Origin: Hevea brasiliensis | Lineage: Eukaryota > Streptophyta > Magnoliopsida > Malpighiales > Euphorbiaceae | Assembly (NCBI RefSeq): GCF_030052815.1 | Contig: NC_079505.1 | Coordinates: forward strand, 25,870,843-25,934,842 | Direction of reading: 5' to 3' | DNA length: 64,000 bases | Shown here: positions 21,214-32,671 of the stretch, one piece after another | How the letters are laid out: every line of letters begins with the position of its first letter | Position numbering within the stretch: the stretch's first letter is position 1 | Notes under the pieces: generated by a model | Seen by the model: only the letters and a program-made list of their open reading frames with translations | Databases searched by the model: none | Told to the model about the DNA's origin: nothing | Program-made: the position numbers and the translations under genes

Positions 21214-21765
21214 CTTGTATAAATTTTGAAATGAAATGAAAGGTCCCCTTTTGTTCAATGATTGATTGTGATCGGAAAGTTTCAAAATTGTGTAAGCACT
21301 TGATTGTTTGAACATATTAGAACGACAACTGAAAGTGATTATTAATCTAAGTATAAGAGATCGGAAAACACAATATGCATGAGATCGGTTACGGAACGGG
21401 ACTCAATTAAAATTAGAAATTTGGCTTTGAACACTTAAGATCGGGATCATCTTTAAACCGAGTCGAAACCTTTATCATTCTCAAATTTTTAAATGAGAGA
21501 CCGGCCATAAGACTGGTGGTACGAAGGCCTATTGTTGGTTCAATCTTATTTGACAAGAAAGATCAGAAATATAATTAAATGATCAGGGGACTCGAGAATT
21601 GGTTTGAGGGATCGGTGAGGCTTTAAATGACCTGGAGACTTGGTATTAATTAAATTCCTTTTGAGGGGAGATCGGAAGTGTGGTCGGTTGGCAAAGGGGA
21701 CTATGTTGGAGATCGGCTTCAAAGTTTATTAATTTCGGGGGATCGGCCAAAATATGGTGTCGACA

Positions 21766-22557
21766 GTGGTAAAATACCCAGAATGGGTAGCTAATGTTGT
21801 ACCCGTAATGAAGAAAGATGGCAGGGTAAGGGTATGTGTTCACTATAGGGGTCTCAATAAGGCAAGTTTGAAAGATAATTTACCTCTCCCACATATAAAT
21901 GTACTGGTAGACAATGCTGCAGGATTGGAGAGATGCTCATGCATTGACGGAGCCTCAGGGTATAATCAGATGTTGATGGACAATGACGACAAAGAAAAGA
22001 CTGCCTTTATCACCCAGCGGGGAGTCTTTTGCTATCGGGTGATGCCTTTTGGGCTAAAGAATGCAGGGACTACTTACCAACGTGCCATGGTCACATTATT
22101 CCATGACATGATGCATAAATAAGTAGAAGTTTATGTGGATGACATGACCATTAAATCCAGAGGGACCGAAAGCTATGAATGGGTATTAAAAAAAGTATTC
22201 GAAAGGCTCAGAAAATATCAGCTGAAGCTAAACCCGACTAAATGTGTGTATGGGGCAAGATCAGGAATGTTTTTGGGATTTATAGTAAGTGAGAAAGGAA
22301 TAGAGGTGGATCCAGACAAAGTTCGAGCCATCCAAGAGATGCCTTCCCCAAAGACGGAAAGGAATGTGCATATTTTCCTGGGAAAGTTGAACTACATTCA
22401 AGATTCATCTCTAATCGCACTACCAAGGCTAAACCAATTTTCAAGTTACTTAAGAAGAATAATACCGCCAAGTGGGATCGAGCTTGTCAAGAAGCTTTTA
22501 AAAGGATTAAGCAGTACTTGTCAAATTTGCCAATATTGGTTCCTCGGGTGATGGGTA
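21766..22557 (+). pseudogene. Element B reverse transcriptase (5' cut by element A, broken)
   Basis: Begins mid-domain at VVKYPEWVANVVPVMKKDG directly after the end of A's LTR. Keeps CSCIDGASGYN, MPFGLKNAGTTYQ and YVDD (EVYVDDMTIKS). A TAA interrupts it right after LFHDMMHK, one residue before VEVYVDD, and a frameshift near 22400 spoils the thumb and connection region. Close match to A's reverse transcriptase in gene order and motifs. Confidence 0.9.
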
Positions 22558-23900
22558 GGCCATTAATTCTGTACATGGCAGTTCAGCAAAGCTCGATGGG
22601 TTGCGTTCTAGGACAACATGATGATACTAGGAGGAAAGAAAGGGTCATTTACTATTTGAGCAAGAAATTCAATGACCGCGAGTCGAGATACTCATTCCTA
22701 GAAAAAAACCTGTTGTGCGTTGGCTTGGACAGCGAATCGACTCAAACATTACATGTTGAATCATAAAACATGGCTCATCTCTAGAATGGATCCAATTAAG
22801 TATGTATTTGAAAGCCCTTTCATACTTGGGAGATTAGCAAAATGACAGGTCATACTTTTTCAATATGACATAGTCTATATGACAAGAAAGGCAGTAAAAG
22901 GGAGTGTGATAGCTGATCTCCTGGCTAAAAACCCAATCAATGATTTTGAAGCCCTGGATTTTGAATTCCCAGATGAATATATTAACACAATGGGTGATGA
23001 TGCTAAGAGTCTAAATGATGTATGGGAAATGTATTTTGATGGAGCTATTAATTTAGTCGATAATGGGATTGGAGCAGTGCTTATTGCCCTAGATGAGAAA
23101 CATTTCCCAATAACTGTTAAGTTGAGGTTCGGCTGCACAAACAATGTAGCAGAGTATGAAGCCTGCATGAGTGGCTTACAGGCTGTCATTAAAATGAAGA
23201 TAAAGAAATTAGAGGTGCATGGGCATTCAGCTCTAATCATTTACGAAGTCAAAAGGGAATGGCAAACTAAAGAACCGAAACTGATCTCGTATCAAAAATA
23301 TCTCCTTGAACTAATCAAGGAATTTGAAGAGATTTCTTTCACTCACCTGAGCTAGGACAAGAACCAATTTGCTGACGCCTTAGCTACTTTAGCTGTGATG
23401 ACTCAGATGAAGGAAGGGCAAATAACGCAGTTATTACAAATCAAAGCAAGAAGTGAGCCAACGTAATGCTTTATGATTGAAGAAGAAATAGATGGCAAAC
23501 CCTGGTATCATGATGTCCAAGTTTATATCAAAAATAGGAGTATCCTCCTGGGGCAAGCAAAAATGAAAGAAAAATGATCAGAAGATTAGCAATGGGATAC
23601 TTCCCCAGTGGAGAAATCTTATACAAGAGAAGCTCCAATGGTAAGTTGTTGAGATGCGTAAATGCCAAAGAAGTGAGGAGAATTCTATTTGAAACCCATG
23701 AAAGGAACTGCGCTACTTATAGTAATGGGTATATGATGGCAAAGTAGATCTTAAGGTGGGGTTACTCCTGGACCACTTTGGAAAAGGATTGCATTGAGTA
23801 CTTCCGAAGGTGTCACAAATGCTAAATTTATGCTAATCAGATAAATGTCCTGCCTCATCAGCTCTACAATCTCATCTCACCATGGCCTTTTGCAATGTGG
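22518..23900 (+). pseudogene. Element B RNase H and second RNase H (broken)
   Basis: First RNase H segment 22518-22766 (MGCVLGQHDDTRRKERVIYY ... LSKKFNDRESRYSFLEK). The second, archaeal-type RNase H is at 22879-23400 with MYFDGAIN, EYEACMSGLQA, GHSALIIYEVKREW (H where A has D, so one acidic residue is lost) and FADALATLA. A TAG replaces a CGA-type codon after SFTHLS. The stretch 23400-23900 is the linker with several stops. Confidence 0.85.
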
Positions 23901-24845
23901 GGTATCGATGTAATCGGTCTGATTAATCCAAAAGCATCCAATGGGCATAGATTCATTTAAGTGGCCATCGACTACTTTACTAAATGGTTTAAAGCTACTT
24001 CATATGCTCACATCACTCAAAACACCTTTCTAAAATTCCTTAAGAATAATATTATCTGCCGGTATGGTCTTCCTAGAGAGATTGTCACTGATAATGCCAA
24101 AAATCTAAATGGTTCAAAGATTCAGAACTTGTGTGATCAATACAAGATACAACATCTGAATTCATCGCCATATCGACCTTAGATGAATGGAGCTATAGAA
24201 GCTGCCAATAAAAATCTCAAGCGGATAATCGGAAAAATGACAGTCACTTATAAAGATTGGCATGATATGCTTCCCTTTTCCCTTCATGCCTATCGAACTA
24301 TGGTACGAACACTGACCGGGGCAACTCCATATTCGCTGGTCTACAGGATGGAAGCTGTTTTGCTAATAAAGGTGGAAATTCCTTCTTTAAGGGTTTTAAA
24401 AGAGGCAAGAATAGATAAGACAGAATGGGTTCAATTGAGGTTAGATCAGCTAAATTTGATAGATGAGAAAAGATGGACAGCAGTATGCCACAGGCAATTG
24501 TACCAAAGAAGTATAGCCAGAGCATTCGATAAGAACGTATGCCTACGTGAATTCCAATCAAGAGATCTAGTTTTAAAGAAGATCCTCTCGAATCAAAGTG
24601 ATTCCCGGGGCAAGTGGTCACCAACTTATAAAGAGCCTTATGTGGTTATAAAAGCATTTTCTGGTAGTGCACTCATTTTAACTCACATGGATGGAGAAGA
24701 ATTGCCGAAGCCGGTGAATGCGGATGTTGTAAAAAGATATTATGCAAAAAAAAAAAAATTTATAGGAGTGAAAACCCAAAAGGGCACTCCTAGTAAAATG
24801 AGAGAAAGGAGGCGAAAACTCGAAAGGGCACTTTCTGCAAAATGA
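23640..24845 (+). pseudogene. Element B integrase (broken, with read-through tail)
   Basis: H2C2 zinc region near 23660-23830 is damaged (a TAA replaces one residue of CHKC-Q). The core is at 23900-24240: GIDVIGL, VTDNAKNLNG and NGAIEAANKNL give the DDE residues; TAA at 23959 and TAG at 24181 break the core. C-terminal domain 24183-24740. Unlike A, the codons after VKRYYA do not stop because the poly-A run continues in frame, so 30 or more residues encoded by the UTR repeat follow to 24845. Confidence 0.85.
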
Positions 24846-25530
24846 GTAAAGGGTAAAAATCTGAAAGGACGCCCCAAAAAAGAGAGTAAAAAAAAAAAAA
24901 AAAAGAGCTACGAGTGAAAACCCAAAAGGGCACTTCTAGTCGAAGACGGCAAAGAAACAAGGATGATCCCAAGATCAAGGGACAGTAAAATACACAGCAC
25001 GCTTTTCAGAAGGTCACTTGAAACGATGGCAGTTGAGGGACTTCAGAGTTAATTGAGGACATTTGTGAGATTTATTTTTGTACTCTTAGCCATAAAATTG
25101 TACCTTGGTTCCTTTTAATATCTTACGCCATGAATAAATTTGTGCATATCTCGTCCACCTTGGTTTATGCGCTATTAATTTGTTGAAAGCTTTCTTATAA
25201 GATGAGAATCTAAACACAGGTAACTTTTATATACTTTATTTTGAGATTTACAGGAGGGCAAACAATCATCAGGCAACTGGTGCATCTAAGAAGCAAAAAC
25301 CTGCAAGGACGTTTTCTGCAAAGCCAGTAAAAGGTTAAAAAAAAAAAGAGGTAGGAGTGAAAACCCGAAACGGTGCTCCTAGCAAAATGAGGGAAAGGAG
25401 GTGAAAACCCGAAAGGGCGCTTTTTGCAAAATGAGGGAAGGGTGAAAATTTGAAAGGATGCCCCTGAAAAGAGAGTTAAAAAAAAAGAGGCTAGGAGTGA
25501 AAACCCAAAAGGGCACTTCTAGTCAGAAAC
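24760..25530 (+). repeat. 3' UTR of B with GAAAACCCGAAAGGGC-type repeats and poly-A runs
   Basis: Two fields (24765-24945 and 25295-25525) of the short motif GAAAACCCAAAAGGGC and variants, each with neighbouring GGAGTGAAAACC, CTGCAAAATGAG and poly-A tracts. The second field looks like a duplicated copy of the first, about 530 bp on. Homologous to 4860-5545 of A. Non-coding. Confidence 0.75.
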
Positions 25531-25779
25531 GATAAAAAGTAAGGAAAGAGCCAAAAGGCTGCTGGAGAAAATCATGGGCCAAGCCTCGAAACTCATTCTA
25601 GCCTTTTCCATCAATCGTTTATCTTCGGTATCTTGTTAAGTAAACTTTGTCTGGAATAACATCCTGCATCAGATTTGCTTTGCGAGCATTTAAGGTATAT
25701 ACACAAAGCTTATTTACAACAGTTGGTTAAGTTAGCTTTAAGTTGATTAATTTTCAGCATTTAATTTCCCGTTATCAAC

Positions 25780-26460
25780 CTCTGGATTCAAGATCCAAGT
25801 TAATTTTAATTTTTAGCATTTAATTTCTTGTTATCAACCTCTAGATTCAAGATTCAAGTTGATTTCAATTTTCAGCATTTAATTTTCTATTATTAATCTC
25901 TGGGTTCAATAACTAAGTTGATTTTAATTTTCAGCACTTTAATTCTTGTTATCAACCTCTAGATTCAAGATCCAAGTTGACTTTAATTTTTAGCACTTTA
26001 ATTTCCTGTTATCAACATCTGGATTCAAGATCCAAGTTGATTTTATTTTTCAGCACTTTAATTTCATGTTATCAACCTCTGGATTCAAGATCCAAGTTGA
26101 TTTTAATTTTCAGCAGTAATTTTCTGTTATCAACCTATGGATTCAAGATCCAAGTTGATTTTAATTTTTAGCACTTTAATTTCCTATTATCGACCTCTGG
26201 ATTCAAGATCCAAGTTGATCTTAATTTTCAGCACTTTAATTCTTATCTTCAACCTCTGGATTCAAGATCCAAGTTGACTTTAATTTTTAGCACTTTAATT
26301 TCCTGTTATCAACCTCTGGATTCAAGATCCAAGTTGATTTTAATTTTCAGCACTTTAATTTCCTGTTATCAACCTCTAGATTCAAGATCCAAGTTGATTT
26401 TAATTTTCAGCATTAATTTCCTTTTATCAACCTCTGATCCAAGACTCAAGTTCATTTGAA
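25780..26460. repeat. About 60-bp tandem repeat array in the 3' UTR of B
   Basis: About 12 units containing atcaacctctggattcaaga and ccaagttgattttaatttt. In the element's own orientation it corresponds to the array of A (tcaacctctggttccttgat, aagttgattttaatttcctg). Unit length drifts between 58 and 62 bp. The outer units are the most degenerate. Confidence 0.92.
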
Positions 26461-26577
26461 TTTCCAATGCTATAATTTGTAGTATTTTATTTCAAAATTT
26501 CATCCACCTAAAATATGGTTTTATATCTTTACATGATTCCTATAAGAGAGAATTTCATTCTCTTTAATAGAAATTAT

Positions 26578-26592
26578 GTAAAGAGTGGCAGT
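26578..26592 (+). promoter_or_regulatory. Polypurine tract of element B
   Basis: gtaaagagtggcagt directly precedes the LTR start TGTAGACACC at 26593. It matches AAAGAGGGGCAGC of A, with one interruption. Confidence 0.8.
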
Positions 26593-27342
26593 TGTAGACA
26601 CCATATTTTGGTCGACCCTCAAATGCATAACTTAATATACAATTTTCTTTTAAAGTTATAATGAAGTTGTAATTTCAAATGTTTTTTTGAATGGATTTTC
26701 CATCTTAATGTTATCCGTTCTCAACTAATGGCCCAATCACAGGTCACCTTTCTAAACTCAACAATGGTTTATCTTCGAAATAACTCGATCTCATGTTCAA
26801 GTTAGGTTGTTTTCCGATCTCTTCATCTTTATTTGATGTGTTTGGATCGATATTAGATCTTCGGACCATTCAATCTTACATGCTACTGTTTCCCGATCTC
26901 TCTATGTTCAAATACCTCAAAATTCTAAATTTGCGTATAGTTTTGTGATCAGGTATCTTGCTCGAATTGTTCAAACATTTCTCAACAAAGCTAAGGTTTT
27001 ATTCGATCTCTAAATAATGAATCCGACCTTAATAAACTCAAGTCATTTTCAAATCTTTACAATTCTACCAAACCACTCTTTAAATGTTTCAAGGTTTCAG
27101 TCGATATTCAGTCACAGCACCGTCCAATCTCATGTTCACGTGTAATGGTTTTCCGATCTTTTTAAGTAGCTTGATGTTTTATGATTAATAACTAATCTCA
27201 GGTTTAATGTTCAACTTTATTCAATTGGTTAAGAGTTAATTCTATTCAGTACTCATGCAATTTGGTTTGAATGTTTTCTGATCTCATCAAGAAAATTAAG
27301 CATGAAAAGACTTAATTCATTTTAAAATGGAAAATATACAAG

Positions 27343-29104
27343 TCATTCGGCAGGAGGGTCTCCCCTAACCTGCTCTTCAGGTACATTTTCAGTTTCATCA
27401 TTCCCTCTCTCTCTCTCTCTCTCAGGCTCTTCCTCGCTATCTTTTTCAGCTCTCAGGATGAGGTCCTCCATCCAGGAGAAGTCTTCCTCAGGATAGCGCT
27501 TCATGAACTTAGCCAGAAGATCGCTATGAGCATTCACATAAGCACCAGCCTCTCTCGCCAGGGCCTCTTCTTCTTTCACCTTAATTTCTTCAGTAAGTCG
27601 TGTGACATCAGTAGATTGGCAAGCCCGAGCGTCTTCAAGTTCTCGCTCCAGTTCAGCTATCCTTTCCTTGTAAGACTTCGTCCGATCTTCTATCTGGGCG
27701 ATGTGATCCTGGGCAGTAGAGAGTTGGGCCTTAGTGGTAGCTGTGTCCTGGACCGCCTTCAGAATCTCCTATCTCAAGAGATGGGCCTTTTCCCTGATCA
27801 TATACTAGTTCGCAATAGTCTTTAAACCCAAGCTCATCGTCTAAGCTAGTAGATCATCAATGCTATCCTGGGCCAATCTATTCCGATCTTCTTGAAAATA
27901 GATGGCGGCGCCCAGGACCTTGGCTAGATCAGGATTACCCTGAACTGAACAATTCCTTTCTAAAGAATGGATAAGGACCTGAGCACCTGGAGAGAGTGTC
28001 CTTATAATTGATTGGGAAGGCCCCCCTTCTGCACTTGAAGAGACTGGCAAAGGTGGAGGTTCAGCTTATCAAAGTGGAGAAAGAACGATCTTTACCTTTG
28101 AGGCTGGTTACTCTGGAGGTCAGAACGGAGAGCTCGGTACTTCTACCAAGTCCCGCCTCGAAGTCTGAGCAGCAGCAACAACTTTCATTTCCTGCACTTT
28201 CTGAGCGAGCTCCCTTTTTTGCTTGCGGCTCTCTTTTGCACTCTCGACTCCCACCATACCTGCACAGAGAACAAGTTAGTGAGATCACCAAAGTTAGGAG
28301 ACTGAAGATCTAGATTATACCGATCCCGGGGCCGAGGTCAGAGAGTTGCAGCTCATAGTCCTCACAGGCGATCACTTGCATCAACCACCATTTCAGTTTG
28401 ACCATAACCGCGTCCAAACATGAGCACTTATAAGTGGCCGCATGATCCTTCAACTCCTTTACCATGGCATCCTCATCCTTATTTAGGGCGATCTTCTTTG
28501 GAACTGAAGGAACCAAATACTGCCAACTACGTGGAATGCCCTCAAAGCCATTCGGGTCCTTGCTCCTCAGTATGAAAAAATGATTTTTCCAGTTCTTCAA
28601 TGAGGAAGGGAGATCAGTAAAGAGCTTGTAGTTCAGCTTGGCTTGGAAAAACCCAAACTCATCTCCTTTTCGCTGAGCGAGCCTATGCAACTCGGCAAAA
28701 AACTTCACCATGGGCTCGAGCTTTTTAGCTCGGCATAAACCTCTGAAGGCTACCAGAGTTCGCCAGGAGTTCGGATGCACCTGAGCTACACAAACACGCT
28801 GGAACTTCAAAACGGCTCTATAGAGTTCATTAAGGGGAAACTGAAGCCCGGCATTTAATTGTTCTTCATACACCATGATCAGATTGGTTTCTTCAAAGAA
28901 ATGATCAGCTCGAAGATCACCGTGACATCTGATAAGTTTGAAGGAGTCAGTCAGAAGGTTGTACTCTTGGCTAATAGACTAAAGATCGGTATCCTTGAGG
29001 ACCGATGGTCGCTCACTCGGTCTGGCTACTTCACCTATGTCCGATGTCCATGAAATGTGAACAGAAGGAGGACTGGCAGCTCTCTGACCATTGGTACCAC
29101 TCAT
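27343..29104 (-). pseudogene. Antisense LTR-embedded PF04195-like gene in element B
   Basis: Start ATG at 29104-29102 (MSGTNGQRAASPPSVHISW). Exon 1 is 29104-28321, intron 28320-28260, exon 2 28259-27343. Exon 1 is one frame with a single internal TAG (just before SISQEYN) over about 260 codons. Domain motifs match A: IMVYEEQLNAGLQFPL, QVHPNSWRTLVAFRGLCRAK and LFTDLPSSLKNWKNHFF. Exon 2 has the basic start, a stretch with stops near 28050-28120, then a coiled coil and the conserved KRYPEEDFSWM with an acidic tail ending GDPPAE. Third-position differences from A dominate, a sign of past protein-level selection. The function is not known. Confidence 0.82.
28260..28320 (-). other. 61-nt intron of the antisense gene in element B
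   Basis: GTATAATCTAG ... TCTCTGTGCAG on the - strand with CTAAC branch-like words. Same length and phase as in A, while the internal sequence has diverged. Joined codons read GIG-MVGVESAKESRK. Confidence 0.78.
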
Positions 29105-29259
29105 TTTTGAAGATAAAGATGAAATTGATAGAAAAAAGATTAAAGCTCTTACCAGAGTGTAAAACGGTGCCGAAAAACTTCAGAAGGCAAGAAAGAACAT
29201 CATAGTTGCTTAGAGAATCTTAAAATGGTGTAAATATGCAAATGGCCAATACTCCCCCC

Positions 29260-29289
29260 TATTTATATCTGCTCGAGCATTAAATGCTC
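29260..29289 (-). promoter_or_regulatory. Antisense LTR promoter of element B
   Basis: On the - strand GAGCATTTAATGCTC (29289-29275) then TATAAATA (29267-29260) followed by a GGGG run, as in A. It lies 156 bp upstream of the ATG at 29104. Confidence 0.78.
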
Positions 29290-30658
29290 ACAAAGTCCCA
29301 AGAGATGCATCTGTTAATGGGATTGGACTGCTTTGATGACTCATTAAAGGTGAATTCCAAAACATGGCAGGGAGATCGGATATTTAAAGAGCGATCAGGA
29401 GAGATCGGTCAATGAGTGTGAGTTGTGAGATCAGATTGGATATAGTTATAAGAGATTGGAAAATAATGCAATAATAAAATAAAATAAACCATCAATTTTG
29501 AATAAATAAAACTTCATTTCATTTCTAAAAGGTCAGATTACATCATTTGGGCGATCTCTCAGGATCAACAATTATAAATTTCCCTTCACTACATTCTACC
29601 TATCCTGTTCTTGCGGTTCAGACTACTCTCGATTTCAAGATGCCTTTCAAGAGATACGTGGAGATCAAGAGGGTAGCTCGTGTCAACTATGGCAAAGGCT
29701 ATGGGAAGCTCGGTGTCTTCGTCGATGTCATCGGCCTGAACTGAGTTACGATTGGGACTCCTGAGATGGTTAGGAGCCAAATGAACTTCAAGAGGTGGTC
29801 ATCGATATTAAGATTAAAATTAGCAGTCCCATTGTCAGAGATCAGTCTATAAGCCATACCAATAAGCTAATCCGAGATAGGTGTGGTAGTCAGTTTCGAC
29901 CTTGATTGGTCAATTAGTCTAGTTCCCTCACCGTCATCAGACGATGCCCTCATAAACCTCTAATTACCAGAATTGTTCATTTTCAGGAGATGGACAAAGA
30001 AAACATTTAGAAAAAGATTAAGGTGGTTGTTATGAGAAGAATTCTTGCCAGAAAAGCCAAAAACTGGAAAATAAAACATTAGAAATTCACCGGGGAAGGG
30101 AGGTTATGAGTATGTGAAGGACAAAATTCTCCTGCATATATATAAGGCCTTGGCATTTATTATGTGCAAAACTCGAAGCGGTTCATCGGTAATTGGAGGA
30201 TTTATTACTTTGATTGATATAGGTCAGAATCAAGAAATAAGAGAGATCGGGTAAAACAAGGAACAACCTATAGAGATCGGAGGTGATGGATGAGTCTAAT
30301 TGTTCCCAATCATAACATTTAATTTATGAGTTTAGGCCCTTGCTGTTGGATTGTAGGCGGTTAAAGTAGCCCAGTACATTCCAATCTACACCGTTGATCA
30401 TAATTATAAGGACGGATTTGAAGCCCTTAGATCAAAAGTAAATAACTAATTCGGCACCTTTTGTTCCCAACCTTCGGATCCATTCTGTAAGGCGTGACTC
30501 CTAAACGCTGGATGAAAGGACAAGAATTTGGAATGCAATCCTAACCTTCAATTTTGATCCTCTTTAGTTCTATAATGTAGGATTATGTCCTCTTGGATCC
30601 TAACCCTTCATTTCCTCCTGCTGAAATCTTGACCCTCTATCTCCGAGCACCCATCTCC

Positions 30659-30666
30659 TATAAATA
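30659..30666 (+). promoter_or_regulatory. Sense LTR promoter TATA box of element B
   Basis: CTATAAATACCT with upstream GAGCACCCA, matching the - strand sequence around 17615-17622 in A. It lies 1.4 kb from the antisense TATA box and faces away from it. Confidence 0.78.
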
Positions 30667-31529
30667 CCTACACACAATGCTATGAAGGTAGCGGTGATTA
30701 TTAAGGAAAAACCCTAGAATTTTGCTATAGCTTTATTTTCAATCGGAAACTCTCAAGGTTTCTAGAGACATTAGAAACAAGCTTTCTAAAGAATCTTACC
30801 GCGGAAGCTATAGGCCTTGCAATCCATACCCTGAACAATCATGCACTATCTTGAAAACTTAATCACCGCTTGTTAAGAAGATCTCATTTGTAACTCCTCA
30901 AAATCACCTTATCGTTTCAATTTTAGTGGCTCCAGATACGTAAGGACATCGACACCAGCTTACTCATTATTTCAGCCTTTTCTACAGGTAAGTGCTCAAC
31001 TTATCATTCTCAAATGTTCATGACAGTCTTTGTTAGATCCTTCGTTGCAACAAATCTTCAGAATAAATTTACATTGAATTGGACTTGTTTCACCTTTTTG
31101 TGACGTTCATGAGTTTTACCTTTTATTTTTACGTTGTCCTTAATTTCTTTATGTTATTTTGTGTAAAAAAAAAAAGGATAGTTCAGGACACTGATATTCT
31201 GTAAGTACCGTAAGGATTACGAATGGGAGAAGATAATATGGAGACTCTTGATCAGGATAAAAAAGATATAGTATGAACAAATTGAGAGGTTAGCCACTCT
31301 GACTAGCTCTAGAAAATAGGAATGAGGTCGGGAGTTGAGATTAAGCTCGGACGGAAAACCTTCGAAATAAGATGTTTAGAAGACTCCAAATGAGGATACG
31401 TAATAAGCTGAGGGAAGTTCAGATAAATAAATCATGAGATCGAAAATTAAAAGTCTTGGATAATATGAGAAGCGAGAGGCAAACAGGTTCAGTCTCACGA
31501 CCGAGACCTTTTAAAATTCACTTTTGACG

Positions 31530-31995
31530 AATTAGAAGGGAACCGAGAGAGAGCCCTTTCCTGAATCCTCTTAATGAAAGTTCTAATATATGCATTTTAA
31601 GAGATAAGGGGAGGGTCCTTACCCAAATTCTATTGGCAAAAATTCTAATATATACATTTTAAGAGATCGAGAGAGAGTCCTTACTTGAATTCTCTTAGCA
31701 AAAATTCTAATATATACATTTTGAGAGGTCGGGAGAGAATCCTTACCTGAATTTTCTTAGCAAAAATTCTAATATATACATTTTAAGAGATCGGGAGAGA
31801 AGCAAAAATTCTAATATATACATTTTAAGAGATTAGGAGAGAGTCCTTACCCGAATTCTCTTAGCAAAAATTCTAATATATACATTTTGAGAGATCGAGA
31901 GAAAGTTCTTACCCAAATTCTCTTATCGAAAATTCTGATAAGAATATTTTAAGAGATCAGGAGAGAGTCCTTTCCCTAAATCTTTTCAATCAAAA
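31530..31995. repeat. Minisatellite in R-U5 of the B LTR, about seven units of 61-63 bp
   Basis: The unit contains gcaaaaattctaatatatac and ttttaagagatcgggagaga. One unit near 31800 is shortened by about 25 bp. It is related to the A array at 16172-16575 when A is read on its sense strand (GATCGGAGGAGAGTTCTTAT, AAAAATTTTAATAAATATTT). Confidence 0.88.
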
Positions 31996-32274
31996 TTTTA
32001 ATATTACTAACACCTAAATACCGAGGTGCATAACATGTGAGCCGAGAATCCTCCTCATTCATTACGAATCTTTAGGGACCCAAATAACATCTCTTTAGAA
32101 TTAGAATCCCAATTCAAAGTAGAAAAATTAGATAAAATATGTAATAAATCAAATAAACAAAACACCAATTCACTGTAGGGTCATCCCATGCACCTGTGTT
32201 CTTGGGAAACCCAAAATGGTGAGATATCAAATGCTCTTTTTATCAATAATAAGGACCGACATCGTGACTCCAAA

Positions 32275-32289
32275 CCCCCCCCCCCCCCC
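32275..32289. repeat. Poly-C run
   Basis: About 15 consecutive C inside the U5 region of the B LTR. A second C run of about ten lies at 49770-49779 in the LTR of E. Such runs are prone to sequencing length error. Confidence 0.8.
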
Positions 32290-32671
32290 GGAAAATTATC
32301 AATCGTAAGTTATTAAGAGCATATCGTTAAATTTGTCGACCCTTGTTAAGAGACGAGGTATGGTGCCTAACACCTTCCCCACCTGTGAACAGACTCCGAA
32401 CTTAGAATCTCTATTTTGAAAGTGGTTTTTTTTTATTTTCAGTAATGGTTTCCTTTAATTTCCCTTAAAATTAAAGTGGCGACTCCTCTCTTTTTCCACT
32501 TCGGTGAGAATCGTCTAGCGACCGCAAAACCCTTGCAACACCAGGGATTTGATTTTTGTTTGATATTAAATGATTAGTTGTTTGGTTAATTTGGGCATTT
32601 TATTTTTAATTTTTCTTTACCATTTTACTTTGAGAATTTATTTATTTTGTTTTTCAGGTACTTTTATTTTA

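Larger units (their letters stand above)
1..21765 (-). mobile_element. Element A: giant Tat/Ogre-type Ty3/gypsy retrotransposon, inserted in element B
   Basis: Read on the - strand: 5' LTR 21765-15761, primer site, ORF1, gag, protease with G-patch, reverse transcriptase, RNase H, second RNase H, integrase, tandem-repeat UTR, polypurine tract, 3' LTR 3794 to 1. The near-identity of 1-3794 with 18019-21765 stops exactly at the palindromic LTR terminus TGTCGACA on both sides, which fixes the outer LTR edge. Giant size, an ORF upstream of gag, dual RNase H, a tRNA-Arg-type primer site and repeats in the 3' UTR are known hallmarks of Ogre elements. The left LTR is cut by the window start. The right flank 21766-21770 (gtggt) is the expected target-site duplication; its partner would lie left of the window. 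Several stops and frameshifts make this copy non-autonomous. Confidence 0.9.
15761..21765 (-). repeat. 5' LTR of element A, about 6.0 kb
   Basis: Runs on the - strand from TGTCGACACC at 21765 to ...CCTTGCGATA at about 15761, just before the primer site. Sense TATA box at 17622-17615, so U3 is about 4.1 kb and R-U5 about 1.85 kb. It contains the antisense gene (19393-21213), its promoter (19208-19237) and a minisatellite (16172-16575). The U5 end matches the end of the B LTR (32340-32540), including gaaccta gaatctc and taaagtggcgactcctc words. LTRs of this length are known in Ogre elements. Confidence 0.9.
21766..32540 (+). mobile_element. Element B: second Tat/Ogre-type element, host of A and inserted in C
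   Basis: Visible part runs from inside the reverse transcriptase, where A landed, to the end of the 3' LTR. Order: reverse transcriptase, RNase H, second RNase H, integrase, motif-rich UTR, 60-bp repeats, polypurine tract, 3' LTR of about 5.95 kb with an antisense gene. It is the same lineage as A but clearly a different family; pol is recognisable along its length yet carries many stops. Its upstream half lies left of element A, outside the window. The 3' end abuts the primer-site region of element C. Confidence 0.88.
26593..32540 (+). repeat. 3' LTR of element B, about 5.95 kb
   Basis: Starts TGTAGACACCATATTTTGG and ends ...CGCAAAACCCTTGCAACA. It holds an antisense gene (29104-27343), antisense TATA (29267-29260), sense TATA (30659), a minisatellite (31530-31995) and a conserved U5 end (32340-32540). 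The regions 29290-30650 and 30670-31520 contain no gene I can support. It has a (TC)n run near 27403-27423. Confidence 0.87.

Noticed and set aside
25780..26460. Open frames with repeated FSTLISCYQPLDSRSKLIL as a repeat protein
   Set aside because: The frame is produced by a non-coding tandem repeat whose unit length drifts (58-62 bp), so the frame is not maintained.
27403..27423. TC microsatellite as a regulatory GAGA site
   Set aside because: It lies in the acidic tail of the antisense gene of B, encoding RE repeats; no regulatory support.
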